DNA of 64,000 bases from assembly GCA_030753265.1 (NCBI GenBank), contig JASMCQ010000094.1:8813-72812 (forward strand), in the 5' to 3' direction. The notes beneath the pieces are model-generated. The model was not told the DNA's origin, made no database searches, and saw only the letters and a program-made list of their open reading frames with translations. The position numbers and the translations under genes were made by a program. The DNA is from Dehalococcoidia bacterium (lineage in GTDB: Bacteria; Chloroflexota; Dehalococcoidia; UBA3495). This document shows, piece after piece, positions 1 to 7,997 of the stretch; the first letter of the stretch is position 1, and each line of letters starts with the position of its first letter.

Positions 1-1
1 T

Positions 2-598
2 ATCTCGGTGCTCGTGTTCGGCCTGGTGGTGGTGGTGATCTTCAACTTCGCCCTAAGCGTAAACGCCCAGCGGGCCACGGTGCTGGCGCCGGGCATTTTC
101 TGGGTGGCCTTTTCCTTCGCCGGAGTGCTGGCGATGAACCGGGCCTTCGTCCGGGAGAGGGAGCAGGGCGGGCTGGAAGGTCTGTTGCTCACACCGGTCA
201 GCCGGGACTCCATCTTCCTGGGAAAGGCGGCGGCGAGTTTTCTCTTCATGCTCTTGGTAGAGGTAATCCTGCTGCCCATCTTCGCCGCGTTGCTAAGCTT
301 CTCCGCTCTATCGGTGACCCTCATCGCGACCATCGTGCTGGCCACCGTGGGGTTTGCCCTGGTAGGCACCTTGTTTTCCGCCATCGCCGTGCAGACCCGC
401 TCCCGTGAGATCATGCTGCCGGTACTGTTTTTCCCGGTGATCTTGCCGGTGATCGTCGGTGCGGTGGAGGCGTCAAAGCAGGCCATCGGCGGAGAGGCCG
501 TCGTTGGTGTGGGGCATTGGCTGCCGCTGCTAGGCGCATTCGACGCCCTGTTTTTGGTAATATGTCCTTGGGTCTTCTCATTCGTCGTGGAGGAATAG
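2..598 (+). CDS. ccmB: Cytochrome c maturation heme exporter subunit CcmB, 5' partial
   Basis: Membrane subunit of the CcmAB ABC complex of system I cytochrome c maturation, which powers release of heme-loaded CcmE at the cytoplasmic membrane. About 198 residues are visible. The reading frame is open to the first base of the window, so the true start lies upstream; a GTG at 8 is only the first visible start codon. Several hydrophobic segments are present, with the family-typical stretch FVREREQGGLEGLLLTPVSR after the second one. The family is about 220 residues long, so only some 20 residues are missing. A GGAGGA at 589-594 inside its 3' end serves ccmC, six bases downstream of the stop. A ccmA gene is expected upstream. 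The CcmB call is firm. Confidence 0.9.
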   Translation: MSVLVFGLVVVVIFNFALSVNAQRATVLAPGIFWVAFSFAGVLAMNRAFVREREQGGLEGLLLTPVSRDSIFLGKAAASFLFMLLVEVILLPIFAALLSFSALSVTLIATIVLATVGFALVGTLFSAIAVQTRSREIMLPVLFFPVILPVIVGAVEASKQAIGGEAVVGVGHWLPLLGAFDALFLVICPWVFSFVVEE

Positions 599-604
599 CC
601 GGCC

Positions 605-1366
605 GTGGCGGGAACCGAACAGGCGGAACTGGAACCAGTGAAAACCTCGACCCGGCGGCAGGGGCTGGCGCGTGGACTCCCCGGTCTTCGGTTCTACCTG
701 GTGCCTTTGACGGGGCTGCTGATGCTGGCCAACCTCTACTTGATCTTCATGGTGGCCCCGACCGACGCGGATACGGGCCACGTTCAACGGGTGATGTATC
801 TCCATGTCCCCTTGGCTACCATGTCTTTCCTCGCCTTCCTGATGGTCTTCGTGGCCAGCATCCTCCATCTGGCGCGGCGTGAGGCCAGGTGGGACAGCCT
901 GGCTCACGCCTCCGCGGAAGTGGGTGTGGTGTTTATCAGCCTGGCATTGATCACCGGGATGATCTGGGCCAAGCCGATTTGGAACGCCTGGTGGCTCTGG
1001 ACCCCGCGATTGACCACCACGTTGATCCTATGGCTGATCTATGCTGCGTACCTCATGGTCCGGGCCTACGCGCCAAGCCGGGAAAAAGGGGCGCTCTACG
1101 GGGCCGTGATGGGGATCGTCGGTTTCGCTGATGTCATCATCGTTTACTTTTCGGTTCAATGGTGGCCCGGCATCCACCCGGAGCCGGTTATTGGCCCCCA
1201 GTCCGCCGGTGATGCGCTGGACCCCACGATGCGGGCCGTGCTGCTGTTCTCGTTTGCGGCCTTCTTCTTTCTCTTGCTGTTCCTGGTGCTGGAGCGAATG
1301 GAGCTGCAGAAGATCGAAGACCGGGTCAGGGACGTGAGACTCAAACTGCGGAGGGGCCGCGGCTAA
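605..1366 (+). CDS. ccmC: Heme handling protein CcmC (cytochrome c assembly family)
   Basis: Polytopic membrane protein that presents heme on the outer face of the membrane and loads it onto CcmE. It has 253 residues with about six hydrophobic segments. The tryptophan-rich heme motif is recognisable as IWNAWWLWTPRLTTT at about residues 125-139, between two histidines conserved in the family (YLHVP near residue 64 and the GIHPEP region near 190). The motif carries WTPRLT where proteobacterial CcmC has WDARLT. It starts at GTG 605 with GGAGGA ten bases upstream, directly after ccmB. Its position between ccmB and ccmD separates it from the related CcmF/CcsA proteins, which are longer or lie in other contexts. 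Confidence 0.9.
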   Translation: MAGTEQAELEPVKTSTRRQGLARGLPGLRFYLVPLTGLLMLANLYLIFMVAPTDADTGHVQRVMYLHVPLATMSFLAFLMVFVASILHLARREARWDSLAHASAEVGVVFISLALITGMIWAKPIWNAWWLWTPRLTTTLILWLIYAAYLMVRAYAPSREKGALYGAVMGIVGFADVIIVYFSVQWWPGIHPEPVIGPQSAGDALDPTMRAVLLFSFAAFFFLLLFLVLERMELQKIEDRVRDVRLKLRRGRG

Positions 1367-1527
1367 GTGCCATCGCACCGTGAAAATGGGGCGATCAAGC
1401 CCCACTGCCGGGCCGGGGGTGTAACCGCCAGGATTTCGGTGGCGAGTTTTTGTCCTCCGGTGCGGGATCACCAGTCAGTAAGGCTATTTCAGCGGCCATT
1501 TACCTGGCCCCAGGAGAGTAAGGAGCC

Positions 1528-1719
1528 ATGCCGATCGCGCTACTGCAGATCGAACTGCCCTCGTCCAACCTCCCCTACCTCTTCGCTGCCTTCGCCGTAA
1601 GCTGGGCCGCCTTCTTCGTCTACGCGTTCTTTCTGACCAGGCGCCAGCAGGAGATGCAGGGTGAGATCGAAGGTTTGCGCCGGGCTTTGGAGAACCGGAA
1701 GACCGGTGACCAGGAGTAG
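1528..1719 (+). CDS. ccmD: Small membrane protein CcmD-like
   Basis: A 63-residue protein with one membrane segment (about residues 15-37, rich in Ala, Phe and Tyr) followed by a basic, then charged helical tail (TRRQQEMQGEIEGLRRALEN). This size and topology, and the position between ccmC and ccmE, match CcmD, which associates with CcmABC and helps release heme-bound CcmE. CcmD sequences are poorly conserved, so context carries much of the call. It starts at ATG 1528 with AGGAG a few bases upstream. The 161 bases separating it from ccmC hold no other gene that I can support. Confidence 0.75.
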   Translation: MPIALLQIELPSSNLPYLFAAFAVSWAAFFVYAFFLTRRQQEMQGEIEGLRRALENRKTGDQE

Positions 1720-2008
1720 CCGTCAAGGTCTTCCCGGTTCGGTGAATCCCTTCTGTCCCACGGGCGCGGGTAGCATGGGGCCGCCCGGCGCCCATGCCGG
1801 ACGCACCGATGCAACTCGTTCAAAGGGGCAATGCGAAGGCCCTGGAGCGTCCGCCTCCTCGCCTCACTCGGGGTGACCTGTTCCAGTGTGCTTCTCAGCC
1901 ATGGCCCTTGCTGGAAAGGTGGCTACTGGCGTGATACCATAGATTGTAGGCGCGGAGACCGATGGCACAGCCGGTGTCCCTGCCGTCGGAGGACCAAGGG
2001 AGAGGCAT
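1720..2008. other. ccmD-ccmE intergenic region with a dispersed-repeat copy
   Basis: No gene is supported here. Bases 1857-1914 resemble, in the opposite orientation, part of the composite repeat near 51665-51812. The shared core is a GGGGTGAC(c/a)TGTTCCAG block followed by a CTT-rich stretch. Confidence 0.5.
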
Positions 2009-2494
2009 TTGGACGACGTGGAGCGGGGGCGGCCAGAGGTCACGTTGGAAGATGAGGCGAGGGGCCGAAGCAACCGGACTCGCCTGATAATTCTGGCGTT
2101 GGTGGCCGGGCTGGCGCTCGCCTACATGGTCTACGCCGCCTTCCCGGGCAACGCCCTTTTTTTTCTGAGCGTCGACGAGTTCATGGCGAAGAGCGATGTT
2201 CAGGACGGCAGGGTGGTGCGGGTAGCCGGAATGCTGGTCGACGGCACGTTTATTCGAGACGGGAATTCCACCCTGGCTCGGTTCCAGCTCGTCGATAGAG
2301 ACGGCGGCCCTCAGAGCGATCACCTCTTGGCAAAGTACGAGGGCGTCGTGCCGGACCTCTTCTTCAATCCCCACTCTGAGATCATCCTTCAAGGCAGCTA
2401 CGGATCGGACCAGGTGTTCACGGCCAGCACCATCCTGGTCAAGTGTCCTTCCAAGTACCGCTCGCTCGAGGATGAACTGGAAAACAGCAGCTAG
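2009..2494 (+). CDS. ccmE: Heme chaperone CcmE, cysteine-type (CxxxY)
   Basis: Periplasm-facing heme chaperone of cytochrome c maturation; it carries heme covalently between CcmC and CcmF. It has 161 residues: a cytoplasmic N-terminus, one membrane anchor (about residues 28-46), then the OB-fold domain with RVAGMLVDGT and YEGVVPDLFF. The heme-attachment motif near residue 147 reads VKCPSKY. It therefore has a cysteine with a tyrosine four residues on, where most bacteria have histidine (HxxxY). Cysteine-type CcmE is known from archaea and Desulfovibrio. The start is uncertain: TTG at 2009 is used here without a strong ribosome site. No ccmF or ccmH follows in the window. Confidence 0.88.
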   Translation: MDDVERGRPEVTLEDEARGRSNRTRLIILALVAGLALAYMVYAAFPGNALFFLSVDEFMAKSDVQDGRVVRVAGMLVDGTFIRDGNSTLARFQLVDRDGGPQSDHLLAKYEGVVPDLFFNPHSEIILQGSYGSDQVFTASTILVKCPSKYRSLEDELENSS

Positions 2495-2836
2495 CGCCCG
2501 GCTCCCCGCGGCCCCGGAGTTGGCGTCTCCCGAGCCGGCTTTGGCGGTCGGCGATCTCACCAAGGGCCGGCATCAATGCCCCGATGTTTCGGTCAGCCAT
2601 CTTTAAATGAGTTCACCGCATCAGCCGCTATTTCCCTTCGAACCGTCAGGCGTGCTATCGCAACTATTGCCAGGCGGGTATTCTCGGCCGCTGGGCTGGT
2701 GGCGAGGAGCTGAATCGGCAAGGCGCAAGCTCTCACCGTAGGAATACTTTGGGGATTCTTCAACACCGCGGCCCGGGCCACCCGAAGAGGTCAACCCGGC
2801 CCCGGCGAGACAGGAAGGAGGAGGAGGCGCCGCCGG
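2495..2836. other. Intergenic region, nothing recognised
   Basis: This 342-base stretch lies between the ends of ccmE and the anti-sigma factor gene, which are convergent. Short reading frames exist but have no ribosome sites or recognisable products. I see no strong terminator. Confidence 0.5.
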
Positions 2837-3115
2837 CTAAGAAGGGCTCTGGCCTTTGTCCTGTTTGGCCCGGGCGAGGATGGACCGCTTGAACGAGGCA
2901 GGCGGCGAGACCCTGGGGAGGCTGGCGAGAATGCTGATAGTCGAAGCCAGCGTGTCGACGAACGCCTGACACGGCCTGCATTTGCTCAAGTGGCTCTGGA
3001 TGGTGGAGCGTTTCGCCGTTGGTAAATCCTCTTCAAGGTAGTCCGAAGAAAGCTCTCGGACCCCCTCGCAGTCGATCTCATGGCGGCGAACTAGATTCTT
3101 AAACAGTCCAAGCAC
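2837..3115 (-). CDS. Zinc-finger anti-sigma factor, soluble
   Basis: A 92-residue protein with a zinc-binding anti-sigma (ZAS) signature: an upstream Cys (IDCEGVRELSSDYLEEDL) followed by HLSKCRPC, the H-x3-C-x2-C motif, at about residues 42-49. Proteins of this type hold an ECF sigma factor inactive until a signal releases it. There is no membrane segment, so it should be cytoplasmic. It starts at GTG 3115 after a G-rich stretch. The ECF sigma factor gene at 3293 is transcribed divergently across 177 bases. This is unusual, since such pairs are most often co-transcribed, but it supports the functional pairing. Confidence 0.8.
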   Translation of the reverse strand: MLGLFKNLVRRHEIDCEGVRELSSDYLEEDLPTAKRSTIQSHLSKCRPCQAFVDTLASTISILASLPRVSPPASFKRSILARAKQDKGQSPS

Positions 3116-3292
3116 GGCATTTGCCCCCGGCTCATTCTATAGGCATCCGGTGGAGTCGGCAACCTCTCGGGATCAATCTCCAAAGTGTACCGTTAGCCCC
3201 CACCTTGAGCCAGGAGGGGCGCTCTCTATGGACAACCTCTCTAGGTTAGATGCACAATGCGGTCCAAAAGGATGCAAGTTTAGGGCGATTGG

Positions 3293-3826
3293 ATGGAAAT
3301 GGAAACCCAGACCCGATTGGACTTTGAATCCATAGTTGAGAATTACAGCGACTTCGTATACAACCTGACCTACCGCGTACTGGGAAACAACGCCGACGCC
3401 GAAGATGCGGCGCAGGACGCTTTTCTTTCCGCCTATCGCAGTTTCCAGCGTTTCAGGGGAGAGTCGTCGGTCAGCACTTGGCTTTATCGCATCGCGGTTA
3501 ACGCCGCGTTGATGAGATTGCGGAAGGACCGGCAGAAGAACCTGCTGACCCAGACGGGATACGACGAGTTGCGTATTACCAATCCTTCCGAAGGTCCGGA
3601 GAAGCAGGCGCTCAACAGTGAGCTTAGGGAGCGCCTGGAACAGGGCTTGGGGTTGGTAGCTCCCCACCTGCGGGCAGCCGTGGTCTTGCGGGACGTGCAG
3701 GGCCTGAACAATGAAGAGGCTGCCGCAGTGCTGGATATCTCCGTTTCGTCTCTGAAGGCCCGTCTACATCGGGGGCGGGTGTTGCTCCGCCAGTACCTGC
3801 AGGACTACCTCCAGCAGGTCCAATAG
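3293..3826 (+). CDS. ECF-family RNA polymerase sigma factor
   Basis: A 177-residue group 4 sigma factor. Region 2 is seen at residues 10-75 ([19 protein letters not shown], then the -10 recognition stretch with [12 protein letters not shown]). Region 4 with its helix-turn-helix is at about residues 120-172 ([20 protein letters not shown] and [13 protein letters not shown]). It redirects RNA polymerase to a small regulon, presumably under control of the divergent zinc-finger anti-sigma factor. The start is ATG 3293, or ATG 3299 two codons later; neither has a strong ribosome site. The regulon cannot be told from sequence. Confidence 0.92.
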   Translation: MEMETQTRLDFESIVENYSDFVYNLTYRVLGNNADAEDAAQDAFLSAYRSFQRFRGESSVSTWLYRIAVNAALMRLRKDRQKNLLTQTGYDELRITNPSEGPEKQALNSELRERLEQGLGLVAPHLRAAVVLRDVQGLNNEEAAAVLDISVSSLKARLHRGRVLLRQYLQDYLQQVQ

Positions 3827-3888
3827 ACCTTATCCAGAGCCGCCATCGGCGGGCGGCGGACCTCCAGGCTGAGGACCTTGGGTCTCGG

Positions 3889-4755
3889 TCAGATCTGGAA
3901 CGACCCCATCAGTTCCTCAACAGCCCGCGGCTTGGTCTTTTCCCACAACTGTTCAAACTGCTGGTCGAGTGATGGCCGGCTCTCGTCCTTGTACAAGACC
4001 CCAACCGGCGTACCGCCTTGCTGAAGCAGGCGAGACGCCTCGGCGCGGTCCGAGGGATCGTGGTCCTCCGGAATGGCCCACAACGCCGGCTCTACCCCTT
4101 GCTTCTGGTTTCCCTTCAGCTCTTCATAGTTGTCATGGTAGGTGGTACAGGGAGACTGGACATGGACGATGGAGAACCCGGCGTGGTCCATCCCCTGTTT
4201 GATCAGCTTGGCCAGGGGCCGGGGTTGGCCGGAGAACCCGGAAGCGATGTACGTGACTCCCAGGGTCAGGTACAGTTCCAGCGGACTGGTCGCCGCTTCC
4301 AGTTTGCCGAACGGGGTAGAACTGGTAATGGTGCCAATCTTGGTGGTGGGCGAACTCTGGCCCTTGGTCAGCCCGTAGATACCGTTGTCCATGACCACGG
4401 CGCAGATATTCAGGTTCCTGGCGGCTTGAGGCCCGATATGCTCGGCGCCGATGCTCAAGAAGTCCCCATCGCCGGCCACGACGACCACGTTCAGACTGGG
4501 GCGGGCCATCTTGACGCCCATGGCGATCGGCAGGGACCTTCCGTGAATGCCGTGGAAGCCGTAGGCTTGAGCCCCTTCCAGCAGATGGACCAGGTTGCCG
4601 GAGCAGCCTATACCCGCCACCACCACATTGCCCTCCGCGGGAACCCCCGACTCTTCCAGCCGGTCGATCATGGCGAATTCAATCGCCCTGCGCACCCCGA
4701 AGTCGCCGCAGCCGGGGCACCATTTGAAATCGTATTCCAGGTTCTTCTTGCTCAT
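3889..4755 (-). CDS. korB: 2-oxoacid:ferredoxin oxidoreductase, beta subunit
   Basis: Thiamine-diphosphate-binding subunit of an enzyme that oxidatively decarboxylates a 2-oxoacid (probably 2-oxoglutarate or a related acid) to the acyl-CoA and passes electrons to ferredoxin. It has 288 residues. The N-terminal KWCPGCGDFGV motif supplies cysteines for an iron-sulfur cluster. The cofactor motif GDGDFLSIG near residue 91 runs on to MDNGIYGLTKGQSSPT. It overlaps the alpha gene by four bases (ATGA), so the two are translationally coupled. Substrate cannot be fixed by reading: KorB, PorB-like and VorB-like proteins share these motifs. Confidence 0.9.
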   Translation of the reverse strand: MSKKNLEYDFKWCPGCGDFGVRRAIEFAMIDRLEESGVPAEGNVVVAGIGCSGNLVHLLEGAQAYGFHGIHGRSLPIAMGVKMARPSLNVVVVAGDGDFLSIGAEHIGPQAARNLNICAVVMDNGIYGLTKGQSSPTTKIGTITSSTPFGKLEAATSPLELYLTLGVTYIASGFSGQPRPLAKLIKQGMDHAGFSIVHVQSPCTTYHDNYEELKGNQKQGVEPALWAIPEDHDPSDRAEASRLLQQGGTPVGVLYKDESRPSLDQQFEQLWEKTKPRAVEELMGSFQI

Positions 4756-6467
4756 GCCCGGACCATCTCCCGGCGAGAGGTACTCGCCATATCGGTGATC
4801 TGTTTGACCAGGTCTCGAACCCGGAATGGCAGGCCGGTGTATTGAGTGATAGCCACTGCACGTACCCCCTCGGAACGGAGGATACTGGCGAACTGCCCCT
4901 GGTAGTTCAACTCAGGCACGATTACCAGCTCTTTTTGTCTCAACTCCTCCAGCAACCGGGGAGGCAGCGGGTTCAAGAACATGGTGTAATACCAGGCGAC
5001 GGAGACGCCCTGCTCTTTCAAAGTGTGGTAAGCCTCCAGGGCCGGCCCCTTGGAGCCCCCCCAGGGGAGGAGAGCGATTGACTCCTCCGGCCTTTCCCGT
5101 TCGTAGGTGTCCGTTTCGAGCAGTTTCAACTTGCCGAATCGCCGCTCGGTCATCTCTACGTGGTGTTCGGCCAGGTGGGTGGTGTCTCCCATGTCGTCGT
5201 GTTCGCTGCCGTTGGCCACGTAGGCTCCCGGAGAGCCGGGGATGGGCATGGGTGAAAGCTCCTGCCCAGCATAGCGATGGTAGTTGTTGGCGCCCTGGTA
5301 AACCTTCCGATTCGTCACTTCCAGCTTGGATAGGTCCGGCATGGGGATATTCTGTACCCGCTCCGCCAAGGTCATCTCGGTGAGCAAGATAACCGGGCCT
5401 TGGTACCGCTCCGCCCAATTCAAAGCTGTCACGGCGCCGTAAAAACACTCTTCCACGGTGCCGGCGGCAATGATGGGAAGTCGAACGTCGCCATGGGCAG
5501 GATACATGCAGGCCATCAGGTCCGATTGTTCGGTCTTGGTCGGCAGGCCGGTCGCCGGGCCGGCCCGCTGCACGTCCACCACCACGCAGGGAATCTCCGC
5601 CATCCAGGCTAACCCCAAGCCTTCGCTCATCAGGGAGATCCCCGGCCCGGAGGTGGCTGTCATGGATTTTCTTCCGGCGAATCCGCCGCCCAACAACGCC
5701 GTCATTGCCTCGATTTCCGAGCTTACCTGGTAGGCGAATTTTTCAGGACCCACCAGGTTGCGTTCCAGGTAGATCAAAATGGCGCTGGCCGGGGAGATCG
5801 GATAGCCCACGTAGAATTCCAGCCCTCCGGCCAGAGCGCCCAGGGCCACGGCCTCATTCCCCTTGAGCATGAGTTGGGCGTCCTCCGGCATTTCGGGGGG
5901 CGCCAGTTCTCCCAACGCGAAACCGACCTGGGAGATGTGCTCCCAGCCCAGGTTGATCGCCATGATGTTGGACCGGATGATTTCGGCGTCGGTGGACCGG
6001 CCGCGGCTAAACCGCTGCTCCACGAACTTCTCCAAGGACGCCTTTGACATGTCCACCAGGTACGCCAACGCCCCGACCACGACCATGTTGGCGGCCCGGT
6101 TGTTGGCCGTCGACCGGGCCAGATCGTCGATAGCCAGGCCGAGGACCCGAGGGCTGGCTTCCAACTGGAACTCGTTGGAGTTGTAAATGACCACGCCGCC
6201 GTCTCTCACGGCGCCGCGGTGGGCATCATAGGCTTCCCGGTTAAAGGCCACCAGGACATCCACATCGTCCCCGGGGCTCAGGACCGGCTCCACCGAGATG
6301 CGGACCTGGGTCCAGGTGGGGCCCCCCATGATCTGGGAGGGAAATGTGGCGAAGGTTAGGGCGTGGAAGCCGGCGGAGGTGGAGGTCTGTGCCAGAGATT
6401 CCGCCGAGGTGACAACCCCCTGTCCCCCTTCTCCGGCGAACCGGACGACAAAGTCGCGGACTAGCAT
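4752..6467 (-). CDS. korA: 2-oxoacid:ferredoxin oxidoreductase, fused gamma-alpha subunit
   Basis: A 571-residue chain combining the gamma domain (residues 1-190, starting FAGEGGQGVVTSAESLAQ) with the alpha pyrimidine-binding domain (from about residue 200: GNEAVALGALAGG, then YPISPAS). This gamma-alpha fusion is typical of the two-subunit 2-oxoacid oxidoreductases of archaea, actinobacteria and Chloroflexota. It starts at ATG 6467 with GGAGG upstream and overlaps korB by four bases. Together they could give ferredoxin-linked entry or exit at the 2-oxoglutarate step of the TCA cycle. Exact substrate is inferred only. Confidence 0.9.
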   Translation of the reverse strand: MLVRDFVVRFAGEGGQGVVTSAESLAQTSTSAGFHALTFATFPSQIMGGPTWTQVRISVEPVLSPGDDVDVLVAFNREAYDAHRGAVRDGGVVIYNSNEFQLEASPRVLGLAIDDLARSTANNRAANMVVVGALAYLVDMSKASLEKFVEQRFSRGRSTDAEIIRSNIMAINLGWEHISQVGFALGELAPPEMPEDAQLMLKGNEAVALGALAGGLEFYVGYPISPASAILIYLERNLVGPEKFAYQVSSEIEAMTALLGGGFAGRKSMTATSGPGISLMSEGLGLAWMAEIPCVVVDVQRAGPATGLPTKTEQSDLMACMYPAHGDVRLPIIAAGTVEECFYGAVTALNWAERYQGPVILLTEMTLAERVQNIPMPDLSKLEVTNRKVYQGANNYHRYAGQELSPMPIPGSPGAYVANGSEHDDMGDTTHLAEHHVEMTERRFGKLKLLETDTYERERPEESIALLPWGGSKGPALEAYHTLKEQGVSVAWYYTMFLNPLPPRLLEELRQKELVIVPELNYQGQFASILRSEGVRAVAITQYTGLPFRVRDLVKQITDMASTSRREMVRA

Positions 6468-6851
6468 AGGCAGACCTCCCGGCCTATTGATCAGGACAAA
6501 GGGATATCAGGATTGGATCCAGTGGTGGAGCGGCGGACGGATATTCGGTATCTACATGCACAGGAAGCAAGGACGGCTACATTGAGGCACAAACGGTTCA
6601 GGGTCTTTGGCATGGTGGTTTTTGGGATCGGTCCTCTCGACTCCCTGAAGTCAAGGCGACCTCATAGAGGTCGCTCTATTCGCCGTTATCGCGGCAGCCC
6701 AGTGGTCTGCCCGGTGGTCTGCCCGGTGGTCTGACTGAGTATTTCCGAGGGCTGCATTACGAATATAACACCCGGCTTCGGCCATTGTCAATTGAGACTC
6801 AGTAACAATATCCGGCTCTGATAATTGTCTAATTGCGCCCGGCTCCCGACA
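6468..6851. other. korA-dprA divergent intergenic region with short repeats
   Basis: No gene is supported. The region holds a perfect stem of 8 base pairs with a 3-base loop at 6656-6674 (GCGACCTC/GAGGTCGC) and three near-identical 12-mers at 6699-6734. The 12-mers are followed by CTGACTGAGTAT, which resembles the termini of the MITE-like element at 13709-13842. The left half must contain the korA promoter, which I could not place. Confidence 0.5.
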
Positions 6852-6880
6852 TTGTTGGGGGTTCTTGGGTATGCTAGAAT
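6852..6880 (+). promoter_or_regulatory. Promoter of dprA, possibly giving a leaderless mRNA
   Basis: TTGTTG at 6852-6857, a 17-base spacer ending in TGC (extended -10) and TAGAAT at 6875-6880. The expected transcription start falls at about 6887-6888, which is the dprA ATG itself. No ribosome site precedes that ATG. Confidence 0.5.
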
Positions 6881-6887
6881 CCGTATC

Positions 6888-7997
6888 ATGGAGGACATCA
6901 AATACTGGGTGGCGCTGAACCGCGTCCCCCAGCTTGGAACGGTTAGGTTCCGCCGGTTGGAGGCCCACTTCGGCAAGTTGGCTGGCGCTTGGCAGGCCAG
7001 TTTGGCCGAGTTGAAGGCTGCTGGAATCGAGGATCGACCGGCTCGTGAGATAGTGGCGGCCCGAAGCCGTATCTCACCGGACGCCGAGATTGAGCGGATG
7101 AGCCTCGCTGGGGTGAAGCCGCTCAACTGGCACCACCATGATTACCCGCCCCGGCTGAAAGAGATACATGATCCACCCCCGGTACTATATTATAAGGGCA
7201 CCATTCTGCCGGACGACGAACGGGCGGTGGCGGTGGTGGGGACCCGGGGGCCCACCACCTATGGCCGCGAGGCGGCTGCCGCGCTGACCACCGACCTGGC
7301 TCGCAACGGCATCACCATCGTAAGCGGATTGGCCCGGGGCATTGACGGCGTCGCCCACCGGGCGGCCCTGGACGCCGGCGGCAGGACTATCGCCGTCCTG
7401 GCCAGCGGGTTGGACACGGTCTACCCACGGGAGCACGCTGGTCTGTTCCAGCGGACCCAGGGGGCTGGGGCGGTGGTTTGCGAGTACCCTCTGGGTGTGC
7501 GGCCGGATCCCCGCAGCTTTCCCCGGCGGAACCGGCTGATCAGCGGCATGAGCCTGGGGACCCTGGTGATCGAGGCGCCCAACAAGAGCGGCGCGGTTTG
7601 GACGGTGCGTCACGCTTTGGACCAAAACCGGGAGGTCTTCTGCGTTCCGGGAAGTATCTTCTCACCGGCCAGCCAGTTCACCAACCGGATGATCCAAGAG
7701 GGCGCCAAGCTGGTCTCCAGCTACACCGACGTCCTGGAAGAGCTTAACTTGACGGTGGTCGCCCACCAGGTGGAGATGCCCATGATTCAGGATCAAGCCG
7801 ACGATACCGAGGCGGCCTTGCTCCAGTACCTGGACGACGAACCGCTACATATCGACGATATCCGAAGGAGCGCCAGCTTGCCCATCGCCGCGGTCAGCAG
7901 CCTGTTGTCCATGCTGGAGCTGAGGGGTAAGGTCAAGCAGGTTGGCTGCATGCACTACATTCGAATACGGGAGACTAGCCCAATCTATGGCAACTGA
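6888..7997 (+). CDS. dprA: DNA processing protein DprA
   Basis: Single-strand DNA binding RecA loader used in natural transformation, also widespread in non-competent bacteria. It has 369 residues. An N-terminal helical SAM-like region (YWVALNRVPQLGTVRF) is followed by the Rossmann-like DprA domain with AVVGTRGPTTYGREAA, IVSGLARGIDGVAHRAAL, FPRRNRLISG and EAPNKSGAVWTVRHALD. A C-terminal winged helix (DDEPLHIDDIRRSASLP) closes the protein. ATG 6888 is chosen because it begins the conserved N-terminus and sits at the predicted transcription start; an upstream in-frame start exists but adds an unconserved tail. It overlaps topA by 11 bases, so the two are probably co-transcribed. Confidence 0.93.
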   Translation: MEDIKYWVALNRVPQLGTVRFRRLEAHFGKLAGAWQASLAELKAAGIEDRPAREIVAARSRISPDAEIERMSLAGVKPLNWHHHDYPPRLKEIHDPPPVLYYKGTILPDDERAVAVVGTRGPTTYGREAAAALTTDLARNGITIVSGLARGIDGVAHRAALDAGGRTIAVLASGLDTVYPREHAGLFQRTQGAGAVVCEYPLGVRPDPRSFPRRNRLISGMSLGTLVIEAPNKSGAVWTVRHALDQNREVFCVPGSIFSPASQFTNRMIQEGAKLVSSYTDVLEELNLTVVAHQVEMPMIQDQADDTEAALLQYLDDEPLHIDDIRRSASLPIAAVSSLLSMLELRGKVKQVGCMHYIRIRETSPIYGN

